Assembly (NCBI GenBank): GCA_018402255.1
Contig: JAGYIS010000010.1
Span: 1 to 64,000 of the forward strand
Reading direction: 5' to 3'
DNA: 64,000 nucleotides
Source of the DNA: Marinobacter sp.
GTDB lineage: Bacteria > Pseudomonadota > Gammaproteobacteria > Pseudomonadales > Oleiphilaceae
Part shown: positions 9,262 through 18,393 of the stretch, piece by piece
Layout of the letters: every line of letters begins with the position of its first letter
How positions within the stretch are numbered: position 1 is the stretch's first letter
The notes under the pieces: model-generated
The model's input: only the letters and a program-made list of their open reading frames with translations
The model's database searches: none
Told to the model about the DNA's origin: nothing
Program-made: the position numbers and the translations under genes

Positions 9262-11661
9262 TCAGATAGCCTGCCAATCACCCGCACAGTATTGCTCAAC
9301 ATCCCTACCGGCTACCCGCCAAAGCCAGAGCCATTGGTTTTCAACCAGGGCTCTGACATCCGGGTGCGCCGATAGTACCAGCTCGATACGCTCCGCCGGG
9401 GCATCAATCAGCACCGTCAATCGCATCGGTTCATGGCGCCAGCGCTCACCGTCGTGGACGGATTGTATGGGCAAGCCGATGCGTAGATCGCTACCGTTGC
9501 CCTCAATCACACCCAGATTGCCCCCAACAACGGAATGCAGCAGTTTATTGCCGGCTCCGTAGATTGCCGGTTGGCTGACCGATGCGAAATACTGCAGGTT
9601 AATCCAGTTGGCCACCACCATTGGTGCCGACATCAAGGCCGACAACACTGATCCGTCTGTATCCAGATCCGGATTGTACTCATGAAGAAAGCAGCGCCCG
9701 CCAAGGTTAAGCTCCCGGGTTGTGTGCCTGGGACCAATGACCATCGCCGCGTTGTTCGCAAGCCCCCATTCCGGCCGCACTTCTGCCCAGTTGTGGGTTC
9801 GACGCTGCATTTCAGTATGCAATTGCTGATCGGAATATCCATTCAGCCTCAGCGCCGTGGCGCGTTCCCGTCGGCAAGCGCTACCGGCTGCCCGGAGTTG
9901 GTTGACCAGATTGCCATAGATGCGCTGATGGCTTTGCGGAATGCCCTTGCCCTCAAAAATCCGCACGTCGTCCGTCACGGTACAATGCTCTGCGGCAAGC
10001 ACCAGCGTGCTCTCGGGCAGAACAATGCCCCTCTGTGCCAAACCCGCTCTGACGCTCCGATCATTCAACAGATCGGCTGCAATACTGGCGTTAACGCCGC
10101 CATTTTTGCCGCCACAGGCACCGCAGGCCAAACCTGCCTGATTAGGATTGTTGTCGGTGTGGGCACCGTGGCCCACCAGTAACACCACACTGGCAAACCG
10201 GCGAGTGAGAGACATTGCCCTGAGAAGGGATTCAGCCAGATCAACGCGTTCCCGATCCGACAACGGATCGCCGCCATGGCAATGGAACAACCTGCCCTCG
10301 GGCGAGCGGGGCTGCTTTGACTGATTTCGATGGAGACTGTCACGGATAAGCTTCCAGGCCCAGGCCAGGCCGGTCGTTTCTACCAGCGTGAAGGTCGAAA
10401 GGCTGGAATATTTAGCGGATCGGACAGACTCACGCACCTGCTCACGCCTGTCCAGCTGCCTGTTGAGGGCGACGTCAGCAGCGGACGAGCCCTGGGTTTC
10501 ACCAAAACGGTAGACCGGTGCCAGCAGTCCCGGCAGTTGCGCCTCATCGCTCGATGGGCCGAGTTTCTGGTGTACCACTGGCATACCAAAAAAACCGGCT
10601 ACACCCAGTGTTTCAGCTTTTGGATAAGCGCTTTCAAGATGACGGCGAAACACCTCTGAGCGGACATCGATGCAGAATGCGGCTTGAACTTCAGGTGCGG
10701 CCGTCTCTGGTTTCTCAAGCCGGGCTTTGCTCTGCCATCGCTCAAGAAACTGCCTTTGCCAGGCCATTTCATAGGCACGGTGCCAGATCCAGAGGATGTG
10801 TTTTGTCTCTCCTGCAGCATCGTTGGTCGCACCGACGGACGACAACTGCCAGGCACTGAGATCTCGCTCGGAAAGCTCACTGACCGCAAGCCATTCGTAT
10901 ACCAGAAGAACCGTTGCAAGCTGTGGGCAGAGGTAGAGCGCCCGCCCCTCAAGGCCAGCCCGCCAATCTTCACCACGGCACCAGGACGACCAGCCAGGTA
11001 GCTGGAGTAACAACTTGTGAACCAGCGTCCCAAGCGGGTTGCCGGTGCAAGCCAACTCGGTGGCGACAAATATCGCAGCCTGCTCCCAGTTCGTCGGTAA
11101 ATCAGCTAAGCGGCCCCCAGCCCGGCCGCGGCCTGAACCGCCACCCGGTGTTTGCTGTCCTAACCAATACTGGTAAAGATTCTGATCACCGGTGTCAGCC
11201 CGCCACCTACCCTGGCGCTTGTCAAAATAGCGGGCACAAAGGTCGCCCAAGAGCCGATGAATGGAATCCAAATTGTCGCCACAGGCCAGCGATGACCTGC
11301 CACCCGCCTGTGGGCGTCGGGAAACGCGCAGTTGATTTACAAGTTGAACAGCGTTAGCGCGTGATTGCCGCTCTCGCGCCGCTGCGAGCAAGTCACCTTC
11401 TCTGATTCGGCTACCCTGCCAGGCATCAAGATAGAAGTCTGCAGGCATCAGCAAGCTGATGTTGGCGCGTGTGCACAGTTCGGTATCGGCTTTTTCAATC
11501 GCCTGATGGCGGTGCCCCCACCAGGGATTGACTGCAATCCACCGATCCAGCGGCCAGGTTGGCGCAATGCGTTCGCAGGCAGCGATAAGGGTTGTCAGGA
11601 TTTCATGGTTTCTACCCACCGCCCTCGGTTCGTCAAGCCGGGAAGATACGGAAGCAGTCAT
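9262..11661 (-). CDS. dabA: DabA, zinc subunit of the DAB inorganic carbon transporter
   Basis: A 799-residue DUF2309/UPF0753 protein. With DabB it forms the DAB complex, thought to couple an ion gradient to one-way conversion of CO2 to bicarbonate at the membrane, using a beta-carbonic-anhydrase-like zinc site. Expected zinc ligands are visible: FCIDVRSE (Cys and Asp near residues 328-330), VGHGAHTDNNPNQAG (His near 497) and CGACGGKNGG (Cys near 513). It overlaps dabB by 4 bases (ATGA), indicating coupled translation. An orphan non-transport DUF2309 role is unlikely given the adjacent dabB. Confidence 0.92.
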   Translation of the reverse strand: MTASVSSRLDEPRAVGRNHEILTTLIAACERIAPTWPLDRWIAVNPWWGHRHQAIEKADTELCTRANISLLMPADFYLDAWQGSRIREGDLLAAARERQSRANAVQLVNQLRVSRRPQAGGRSSLACGDNLDSIHRLLGDLCARYFDKRQGRWRADTGDQNLYQYWLGQQTPGGGSGRGRAGGRLADLPTNWEQAAIFVATELACTGNPLGTLVHKLLLQLPGWSSWCRGEDWRAGLEGRALYLCPQLATVLLVYEWLAVSELSERDLSAWQLSSVGATNDAAGETKHILWIWHRAYEMAWQRQFLERWQSKARLEKPETAAPEVQAAFCIDVRSEVFRRHLESAYPKAETLGVAGFFGMPVVHQKLGPSSDEAQLPGLLAPVYRFGETQGSSAADVALNRQLDRREQVRESVRSAKYSSLSTFTLVETTGLAWAWKLIRDSLHRNQSKQPRSPEGRLFHCHGGDPLSDRERVDLAESLLRAMSLTRRFASVVLLVGHGAHTDNNPNQAGLACGACGGKNGGVNASIAADLLNDRSVRAGLAQRGIVLPESTLVLAAEHCTVTDDVRIFEGKGIPQSHQRIYGNLVNQLRAAGSACRRERATALRLNGYSDQQLHTEMQRRTHNWAEVRPEWGLANNAAMVIGPRHTTRELNLGGRCFLHEYNPDLDTDGSVLSALMSAPMVVANWINLQYFASVSQPAIYGAGNKLLHSVVGGNLGVIEGNGSDLRIGLPIQSVHDGERWRHEPMRLTVLIDAPAERIELVLSAHPDVRALVENQWLWLWRVAGRDVEQYCAGDWQAI

Positions 11662-13265
11662 GAGCGCTCTCCGATCGTTGCGTTATAGGAATCGGTTACT
11701 CGATCACCGGTGCCGGGCGCCAGCCAGCGTTTGGCCCAGCGGCGGGTAAACTGTTCAAACGGGCGATCCAGATAGAAACCCTGGCTTGCCGGGCGATGTA
11801 GTCGTTGCATCCAGGCGGCGCACGGCCACAACTGGGTCACTATCGAGACCGTCGCAAGACAGAGAATCAGACCCCAACCGAATACCTCCGCCATTATCGG
11901 TACACTGTTACCGCCATTGGTCTGGATCGCCGGGCCTAGTATCAGGTTCAGCAAGCCGTATAGCGGAACCAGAGCTAACGCCATGAAAAAAACCGTTACC
12001 TTGGCTCGCCCGGAACTTTCGCCAGGCACTCCAAATACCGTGGAAGCGACCGCCATTATCAACAAGCCAGCCAGAATGCTTTTGTTCTCAACCAGGCCCG
12101 GCGCAAACCACAAGATGGCGCCGGAAATAGCCGCCGCCAGACAGGCCAGAGCCCCGTTGGACCAGTTGGGCCGCCCAGTAAAATGCATCGCCGAAACGCG
12201 CACGGTCCGCCCGGAAGCCAGGAACGAATGGGCCTTGTAAAGCGAATGCGCCAGCAAGTGCAGAAGCGCAAGGGTGTAAGCACCGAGGGCAATTTCAAAT
12301 AGCATGAAGCCCATCTGAGCATTGGTGGACCAGACCAGAGCATGTTTCACTGAGGTTTGAGTCATCATGGTGAACACCGCCACCAAGGCCGTTGTGCCAC
12401 CCACCACCAGTAAGATCAGATGCCCCGCCGTGAAGCCATCAAAGACCGGGAACAATCGCAGCCAGAGAAACCCGCCCAGATTAATAACGCCTGCGTGCAG
12501 CAATGCAGACACCGGCGTTGGCGCTTCCATCACCCGAATCAACCAGCCGTGAAAGGGAATCTGTGCGCACTTCAGCGCCGCGGCCACCGCCAGAAACACA
12601 GAGGCCAGGGTCAGTTCCACGGAAGACATGGCTGCCTGAGACGACAAGGCATAAATCTCCGGTATCCGGAAGCTGCCATAATGCCGCCAGATGAGCACCA
12701 CGGCGGCAATGACCGCAAGGTCGCCAAGGCGACTGGTAATAAATTTCTGGACCGCCGCCAACCTGGCTTCGGTGCGATCCGGATACAGCGTCAGTAAGTG
12801 GTGCAGGGCCAGACTTATGCTCACCCAAGCGCCAGCCAGAACCAGCAAGTGATTGGTAAATATCAGGACTAAAACGCTGGCAACGGTGACCAGAAACCAG
12901 GGGAGGAAGCCTCGGGATGCCGCATCACCCCGCAGGTAATCTCGGGCGTACCGTAGAATAATCCAGGCAACAAAGCTCACCATCGCGGCCATCCATACGG
13001 CTAACCCATCCGGATAGAGCCCGAGCGCGGTGCCAATCTCAGGCAAACCTGTGTTGACCCCAAAGCCGTTGGCTATTAATCCCAGCCCAACGACACCCGA
13101 AGTAATAAGCAGCGCTTTTAAAATGATTTCAGCTATACGCCAGCAGTGATTGAGTTTGCTTGGCGTGGATGTCCAGTTGGCAAATCCGGCAATCGCCAGG
13201 AGCGAGATCGGAAGAGCCAGCCAACTGGCCAGTACGAACATCGAGAAAGACGTGATGAGGGTCAT
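11658..13265 (-). CDS. dabB: DabB, membrane subunit of the DAB inorganic carbon transporter
   Basis: A polytopic protein of the proton-conducting NuoL/MrpA family, 535 residues from the chosen start, with at least a dozen hydrophobic segments. The block FHGWLIRVMEAPTPVSALLH with its lysine/histidine-rich channel context is the family hallmark. An ORF extension to 13382 is rejected: the ATG at 13265 has AGGAGCG just upstream and opens with the usual hydrophobic N-terminus (MTLITSFSMFVLASWLALP). Together with dabA and the divergent LysR gene this is a classical DAB operon. Confidence 0.9.
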   Translation of the reverse strand: MTLITSFSMFVLASWLALPISLLAIAGFANWTSTPSKLNHCWRIAEIILKALLITSGVVGLGLIANGFGVNTGLPEIGTALGLYPDGLAVWMAAMVSFVAWIILRYARDYLRGDAASRGFLPWFLVTVASVLVLIFTNHLLVLAGAWVSISLALHHLLTLYPDRTEARLAAVQKFITSRLGDLAVIAAVVLIWRHYGSFRIPEIYALSSQAAMSSVELTLASVFLAVAAALKCAQIPFHGWLIRVMEAPTPVSALLHAGVINLGGFLWLRLFPVFDGFTAGHLILLVVGGTTALVAVFTMMTQTSVKHALVWSTNAQMGFMLFEIALGAYTLALLHLLAHSLYKAHSFLASGRTVRVSAMHFTGRPNWSNGALACLAAAISGAILWFAPGLVENKSILAGLLIMAVASTVFGVPGESSGRAKVTVFFMALALVPLYGLLNLILGPAIQTNGGNSVPIMAEVFGWGLILCLATVSIVTQLWPCAAWMQRLHRPASQGFYLDRPFEQFTRRWAKRWLAPGTGDRVTDSYNATIGERS

Positions 13266-13317
13266 AAGCGCTCCTTGGTTTACGGGCCTACTCTGCCGAT
13301 GATGCACACATAGATAA

Positions 13318-13342
13318 AATGGTTTATAAAGATCAAACCGTT
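13318..13342 (+). promoter_or_regulatory. candidate LysR-type operator between dabB and lysR
   Basis: An interrupted inverted repeat, AATGGTTT - 9 bases - AAACCGTT (7 of 8 positions pair), lies in the 115-base divergent intergenic region, 38 bases before the LysR start. Its AT-rich spacer and placement fit an autoregulatory LysR-type binding site serving both promoters. No binding data exist here. Confidence 0.45.
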
Positions 13343-13380
13343 CACTAAAAAAGAACATATTGACGATCAGGGACCCAGGC

Positions 13381-14280
13381 ATGCGTTTGAACTACCATCA
13401 CCTGTTCTATTTCTGGAGCGTCGCCCGCACCGGGCACCTGACGCGTGCCGCAGAGTCGCTTCATATTTCACAGTCGGCGCTATCCGGGCAGATTCGAAAA
13501 CTTGAAGAAAACCTCGGGCACGATCTGTTTGTGAGGGAGGGCCGGCAATTAAAGCTCTCGGAGGCGGGCCGGGTTGCGTTCACCTATGCCGAAGACATTT
13601 TTCGCCAGGGTGCAGAGCTGCAGGCTCTCTTCAGCACTGGCCAACAAACCAACCGTGAAGTGTTAAAAGTCGGGGCGCTGGCAACCCTGTCACGAAACTT
13701 TCAGGAGGGATTTCTGCGGCCACTGCTCGGCCGAAAGGACCTGGAACTCAAGCTCCAAAGTGGCAGCCTGGACGACCTGTTGCGCAGGCTGTCGGCACAC
13801 CGGCTGGACTTGATTCTTTCAAATCAGCGGGTACAGGGCGACGACGAAAACCCCTGGCTCTGCCGGCGAATAGCCCGTCAGCCGGTGAGTATTATCGGAC
13901 CACCGGGAATCGAGAAATCCGGCGGGTTTGCCCAGATGTTGCAAGGCAGCCCGCTGATATTGCCGGGCCCGGACAACAACATTCGCCAGGCTTTTGACCA
14001 GCTGTGTGATTACCATCAGATTCATCCCATTATTCTGGCGGAGGTTGATGATATGGCGATGATGCGCCTGCTGACCAGAGACAGCGGCCACCTTGCCGTG
14101 CTTCCTCCGGTTGTAGTGAGAGACGAACTTAAGAATGGAAACCTGTTTGATTACGGAGTCTTACCGGGTGTATTTGAAGAATTCTATGCGATCCGCATTC
14201 GGCGACAGTTTGAATCATCAGCGCTTAAGCAGTTGATGTCCCAGCCGGCCGAACAGTTATTGACCTTTCCGGACAATTAA
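13381..14280 (+). CDS. LysR family regulator (NhaR-like), divergent from dabBA
   Basis: A 299-residue LysR-type regulator. The helix-turn-helix covers about residues 3-60 (HLTRAAESLHISQSALSGQI), followed by a periplasmic-binding-like effector domain. The N-terminus MRLNYHHLFYFW resembles the NhaR branch. The ATG at 13381 is preferred over 13360 because it gives the family start. Its position head-to-head with dabBA suggests it controls the carbon pump, as LysR proteins do beside other bicarbonate uptake systems; regulation of sodium stress is the alternative suggested by NhaR similarity. Confidence 0.85.
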   Translation: MRLNYHHLFYFWSVARTGHLTRAAESLHISQSALSGQIRKLEENLGHDLFVREGRQLKLSEAGRVAFTYAEDIFRQGAELQALFSTGQQTNREVLKVGALATLSRNFQEGFLRPLLGRKDLELKLQSGSLDDLLRRLSAHRLDLILSNQRVQGDDENPWLCRRIARQPVSIIGPPGIEKSGGFAQMLQGSPLILPGPDNNIRQAFDQLCDYHQIHPIILAEVDDMAMMRLLTRDSGHLAVLPPVVVRDELKNGNLFDYGVLPGVFEEFYAIRIRRQFESSALKQLMSQPAEQLLTFPDN

Positions 14281-14358
14281 TCTGGTGGAAACGGTCTTTT
14301 GGTTGCCTGGGCAGCCGGTTATAGTCGTGAACTAAAACAACAAGATCAGGATCTGTCC

Positions 14359-15849
14359 ATGACCAAACCCAGACCCACCCCCAAAAAACCCTCGGTTCTT
14401 ATCATTGGCACCGGATTTGGCGGGATCGGGATGGCGATCCAGCTGAAAAAAGCAGGGTACAACCGAATCACGTTACTGGAAAAAGCCGACTCGGTTGGCG
14501 GTACCTGGCGCGACAATACCTATCCCGGTGCCGCCTGTGATGTGCAGTCGCACCTCTACTCCTATTCCTTTGAACCAAAGCATGACTGGAGTCGGAAGTT
14601 TGGTGGCCAGGCCGAAATTCTTGACTACATGGAATACTGCGTCAGCAAACACGGGCTCGATAACCACATTGAGTTTAATCGCGCGGTTACGTCAGCCAGC
14701 TTTGATGGCCAATCTAATCAATGGCAGGTAACCACTGAATCCGGTCATCAGTACACGGCCGACGTGTTGGTAACTGCCATCGGGCAGCTGAACCGACCGG
14801 CCATGCCTGCGATACCGGGCCTGGACCGGTTTAAGGGCAGCTGGTTTCACTCCGCGCGCTGGAATCATGAGGTTGACCTCGCGGGCAAGCGGGTTGCGGT
14901 TATCGGCACCGGGGCCAGCGCCATTCAGTTTGTGCCGGAAATCACGACGAAAGTCGCCCAACTGGACCTTTATCAGCGGTCGGCTGCCTGGGTATTGCCC
15001 AAACCTGACCGGCGGTTTACCCCGTTTGAGCAGAGGCTTTTCCAAAAACTCCCCTTCTGGGACCGCGCCTACCGTGCGTTGATCTACTGGAAAAATGAAT
15101 CCCGTGCCCTCGCTTTCACCCGATTTTCCTGGATACTCGATCTGTTTTCCCGCCAGGCGAAAAAAGAGGCGAACAGGTGGGTGACAGATCCGGATAAACT
15201 GAAAAACATCATCCCCGACTACCGGATCGGGTGTAAACGGATTCTGATCTCGAACGATTGGTACCCCGCGATCAATCAGCCCCATCTCGATTTAATAACG
15301 GAAGGTGTCTCACACATCGATGAGACCGGCGTGGTCAGCGCAAACGGAAAACACCGGAAGGTAGATGCCATTATCTTTGGCACCGGGTTCAAGGCCAGTG
15401 AATTCTTGTCACCGATTCAGGTGACCGGCCGCCATGGCCAGTCGTTGAATGACGCCTGGGCAAAGGGCAGTAAAGCATTCAAGGGCATGACCGTGAATGG
15501 TTTTCCCAACTTGTTTATTCTGTATGGGCCAAATACCAATCTGGCTCACAATTCAATCCTTTATATGCTGGAGTCTCAGTTCCGTTACGTTATCAGTGCC
15601 CTGGACGCGCTTTCCCAATACCCGGGTGAAGCCATGGAAGTTCGGGAAGAAGCACAAACCAGATACTGCCAGGTGGTTCAGGACGGGCTTTCGGGGAGTG
15701 TCTGGGATTCTGGCTGCACATCCTGGTACCTGGATGAACACGGGCGCAACACCGTGAACTGGCCAGGATTCACCTTCAGTTATCGGTTTGCTACCCGCTC
15801 GGCAGACACGACGGATTACCAGTTTTCACCGTCGGAAACAGGCCACTGA
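14359..15849 (+). CDS. flavin-containing (Baeyer-Villiger type) monooxygenase
   Basis: A 496-residue class B flavoprotein monooxygenase. The FAD Rossmann motif GTGFGGIGMA is near residue 17, the signature F-x-G-x3-H-x3-W appears as FKGSWFHSARW near residue 155, and the NADPH motif VIGTGASAIQ near 183. Such enzymes oxidise ketones to esters or lactones, or oxidise heteroatoms, using NADPH and O2. The ATG at 14359 has AGGA upstream and matches the family N-terminus; an upstream in-frame ATG at 14299 adds an unlikely extension. No pathway partner is adjacent, so the substrate is unknown. Confidence 0.85.
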   Translation: MTKPRPTPKKPSVLIIGTGFGGIGMAIQLKKAGYNRITLLEKADSVGGTWRDNTYPGAACDVQSHLYSYSFEPKHDWSRKFGGQAEILDYMEYCVSKHGLDNHIEFNRAVTSASFDGQSNQWQVTTESGHQYTADVLVTAIGQLNRPAMPAIPGLDRFKGSWFHSARWNHEVDLAGKRVAVIGTGASAIQFVPEITTKVAQLDLYQRSAAWVLPKPDRRFTPFEQRLFQKLPFWDRAYRALIYWKNESRALAFTRFSWILDLFSRQAKKEANRWVTDPDKLKNIIPDYRIGCKRILISNDWYPAINQPHLDLITEGVSHIDETGVVSANGKHRKVDAIIFGTGFKASEFLSPIQVTGRHGQSLNDAWAKGSKAFKGMTVNGFPNLFILYGPNTNLAHNSILYMLESQFRYVISALDALSQYPGEAMEVREEAQTRYCQVVQDGLSGSVWDSGCTSWYLDEHGRNTVNWPGFTFSYRFATRSADTTDYQFSPSETGH

Positions 15850-15905
15850 CCTAGATTTCACGCTTAAAGCCAACCGTGGTCTTGAGGTTTACAGTTAAAC
15901 ATAGG

Positions 15906-15918
15906 ATGATTGGGTCAT
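15906..15918 (+). promoter_or_regulatory. candidate GntR operator
   Basis: The palindrome ATGA-TTGGG-TCAT lies 21 bases before the GntR gene start, in its probable promoter. Short 4-5-4 palindromes of this kind are typical of FadR-subfamily operators, and autoregulation is common. This is inference from position and symmetry only. Confidence 0.35.
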
Positions 15919-15939
15919 AGTGCTAAAGGATGACAGGCA

Positions 15940-16614
15940 ATGTTAAAACCGATCAAAAAAGGCTCTCTGGTTGAAACAGCCATCGAAAGCCTGCGAGCAG
16001 CGATAGAAAGCGAACAATGGCCAGTCGGCACTCGCCTGCCCGTTGAGGCAGAGTTGTCAGAAGCCCTCGGCATCAGTCGCAATACCATTCGCGAAGCCGT
16101 CAGAGTACTGGTTCATGTTGGGATGCTTGAAACCCGGCAAGGCGATGGAACCTACGTCCGCGCCAACCGGGATGCCGGCGAGACACTCCGCCGCATATCC
16201 AGAAGCAAACTGGCGGAGCAGCTTGAGGTACGCATCATGCTCGAAACCGAAGCGGCTCGACTTGCCGCTAGCCGGCGTACTGAACAAGATCTTAAAACGA
16301 TGAGCGAGGCGCTGGATGCCAGGGCCGCAGCGGGCAACGATCTCGAGGAGCGAATTTGTCACGATGAGCGGTTTCATCATGCCCTGGTCCGCGCCTCCCA
16401 CAACGCCGCACTGACCGAGCTTTACGATTATTTCTCTCAGGCAGTGAGCCAAACCATCGAACGTACTGAGCGCGATGAAGATCTGCCTGAGCCCTCACAG
16501 GAAGATCACGAACTGTTGTTAGCAGCTATTCGCCGTAAAGATGCAGGCAAGGCCGAGGCGCTTTCAAGAGCCTTGCTAAAACCAAGCTTAAGCGCGCTGA
16601 CAGGACAGAAATAG
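15940..16614 (+). CDS. GntR/FadR family transcriptional regulator (FCD domain)
   Basis: A 224-residue regulator. The winged helix is at about residues 8-72, with LPVEAELSEALGISRNTIRE and the wing ETRQGDGTYV. The C-terminal FCD ligand domain follows, with metal-type ligands such as DERFHHALVRASHN near residue 142. FCD proteins respond to small organic acids and sugars acids. Only 3 bases separate its stop from the Na+ symporter ATG, so it most likely controls that transporter in response to the transported solute. Confidence 0.87.
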   Translation: MLKPIKKGSLVETAIESLRAAIESEQWPVGTRLPVEAELSEALGISRNTIREAVRVLVHVGMLETRQGDGTYVRANRDAGETLRRISRSKLAEQLEVRIMLETEAARLAASRRTEQDLKTMSEALDARAAAGNDLEERICHDERFHHALVRASHNAALTELYDYFSQAVSQTIERTERDEDLPEPSQEDHELLLAAIRRKDAGKAEALSRALLKPSLSALTGQK

Positions 16615-16617
16615 ACC

Positions 16618-17625
16618 ATGAAGTTCCGTATCGATACCTTCACGTTGTTGTTACTGGGCGCGATTGTTCTGGCATCGTTCTTGCCGGTCACCGGCCAGGC
16701 AGCCGATACCCTGGCGACAGTAGGTACCCTTGCGGTCGCTCTGCTGTTCTTCTTCCATGGCGCGGCTCTGTCGCGAAAGCAGATCGTCGATGGTGCAACC
16801 CATTGGCGGCTTCACATACTGATCACTGCCCTCACCTTCGTGTTTTTTCCTCTGGCCGTGTTGCCCATTAATGGTCTGAGCAATCTGATTCCGGAGTGGA
16901 TGCCGAAAGATCTTGGCCTCGGCTTTCTCTATCTGGGGGTTTTGCCGTCGGCCGTGTCGTCGTCGATTGCCTATACGGCGATGGCCAAAGGCAATGTGCC
17001 TGCGGCGATCTGCAGCGCCGCCGCATCAAACGTATTCGGGATGATGCTGACTCCGTTCCTTCTGCTCCTCCTGGTGTCTACCTCAGGCGCAGCAGACTTT
17101 TCCGTTACCGAAGCGTTGAAAGATATCGTGCTGCAGTTGTTACTACCGTTTGCGGTGGGCCATGCCATGAGGCCTTGGTTGGGCGGATTCTTGTCAAGCA
17201 ACGGAACTCTGATGACCCGGTATGACCAGTGCGTGATCTGGCTGATCGTATACTCGGCGTTCTCTCATTCGGTGGTCAGCGGGCTGTGGCAGAATTTACC
17301 GATTCAAGCTATTGTTTTGACGATCATGCTTTGTTTCGGTTTGCTTGGGCTGTTCATGCTGATCGCGCAGTTGATGGTGAGGAAGCTGGGATTCAGCCTT
17401 GAAGACGAAGCCGCCGTGGTATTCTGCGGCTCCAAAAAGAGTCTTGCATCGGGACTGCCCATGGCCAAGGTGCTGTTTTCGGGTCACCCTGGCTTTGGCA
17501 TGATCGTGTTACCGATCATGTGTTACAACCAGATCCAGGTGATTGTCGGCGCCATTCTCGCCCAGAAATACCGTGCAAAGATAGAACAGGCGTCAGCCGC
17601 CCATGCCGCCGAACAGCGTCGCTAA
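16618..17625 (+). CDS. bile acid:sodium symporter family transporter
   Basis: A 335-residue inner-membrane protein of the BASS/SBF-like group (the SLC10A7-like branch) with about ten hydrophobic segments. Features include ALLFFFHGAALSRKQI near residue 45 and FCGSKKSLASGLPMAKVLF near 268, both conserved in the group. Bacterial members import organic anions with Na+, and some carry pantoate or steroid-like acids; the solute here is not predictable. It forms a two-gene operon with the preceding GntR regulator. Its 3' end overlaps the convergent J-like gene by 33 bases. Confidence 0.87.
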   Translation: MKFRIDTFTLLLLGAIVLASFLPVTGQAADTLATVGTLAVALLFFFHGAALSRKQIVDGATHWRLHILITALTFVFFPLAVLPINGLSNLIPEWMPKDLGLGFLYLGVLPSAVSSSIAYTAMAKGNVPAAICSAAASNVFGMMLTPFLLLLLVSTSGAADFSVTEALKDIVLQLLLPFAVGHAMRPWLGGFLSSNGTLMTRYDQCVIWLIVYSAFSHSVVSGLWQNLPIQAIVLTIMLCFGLLGLFMLIAQLMVRKLGFSLEDEAAVVFCGSKKSLASGLPMAKVLFSGHPGFGMIVLPIMCYNQIQVIVGAILAQKYRAKIEQASAAHAAEQRR

Positions 17626-18270
17626 TATGATGATACCTACAATCCACCCGATGACTGCCGGCCAGAAGTTGGTCATTGGCGGCTGTTCCGGGAAGTCCTG
17701 ATCCGGCGCCATGTCAGATTCCGGATAGTTGCGGGGGTCGGCATTGCGTGGTTCAGCCGCCTGGCTGGCTTCGCGCACACTGGACCATTCGAACCAGTCC
17801 CCCAAAAAGTGGGCTACCGGGCCAGGAAAAGCTCCGTTTTCAGCCATTGGCCGAATTCTGGATTCGAGCTGCCGTCCCACCTCGCGTCGAAGTGCCAACT
17901 GGTCGGCCGGTGGCTCGCACAGTATTGCTTTCCAGATCGCCACGTCCTGCTGGCGCTGGTCGTCGTTCATCAGCGCTTTGATCTGTATCACTACCTCACG
18001 GGCAATCTGAACCTCATTGGCATCCAGTTCGCGCACCGCAGCAGTGGGCTGATCTTTCTCCACCGATTGATAGCGCTCTGACTCCGGGGCCTCGTCGGTG
18101 CTCTGCATGGGCTGCGGTTCCGACGGTTCATCACCGATGGCCTCCCTGAACGCTTGCTCCAGAGTTCGAGCCTCCGCGTCAGAAGCGAATTTCATTTGGC
18201 GCTCATAAGCCTCACGAATGCGCTCCAGATCCCCAGTTGGCTCAATACCCAGAATGTCCCAGCAAGTCAT
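17593..18270 (-). CDS. degenerate J-domain protein with C-terminal membrane anchor
   Basis: A 225-residue protein. The first 45 residues resemble the start of a J domain (WDILGIEPTGDLERIREAYE), but the HPD tripeptide needed to stimulate Hsp70 is missing and the helix after it is short. The middle is acidic and proline-rich. Residues about 200-221 form one hydrophobic segment (FWPAVIGWIVGIIILATLFG), implying a tail anchor in the inner membrane. It is transcribed alone and divergently from the TonB receptor unit. It may tether or compete with a true J protein, but this is speculation. Confidence 0.65.
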   Translation of the reverse strand: MTCWDILGIEPTGDLERIREAYERQMKFASDAEARTLEQAFREAIGDEPSEPQPMQSTDEAPESERYQSVEKDQPTAAVRELDANEVQIAREVVIQIKALMNDDQRQQDVAIWKAILCEPPADQLALRREVGRQLESRIRPMAENGAFPGPVAHFLGDWFEWSSVREASQAAEPRNADPRNYPESDMAPDQDFPEQPPMTNFWPAVIGWIVGIIILATLFGGMGG

Positions 18271-18393
18271 ATACGCGTAACTCCGGAAATGTAAAATCTG
18301 TAATCTTTATGGAGACAAACTGTTTTTTCTCCCCTAGGATTCAGGAAGAATCAAAACAACGCTGTCAGCCCGGCAAATTATAGAACGACACCT

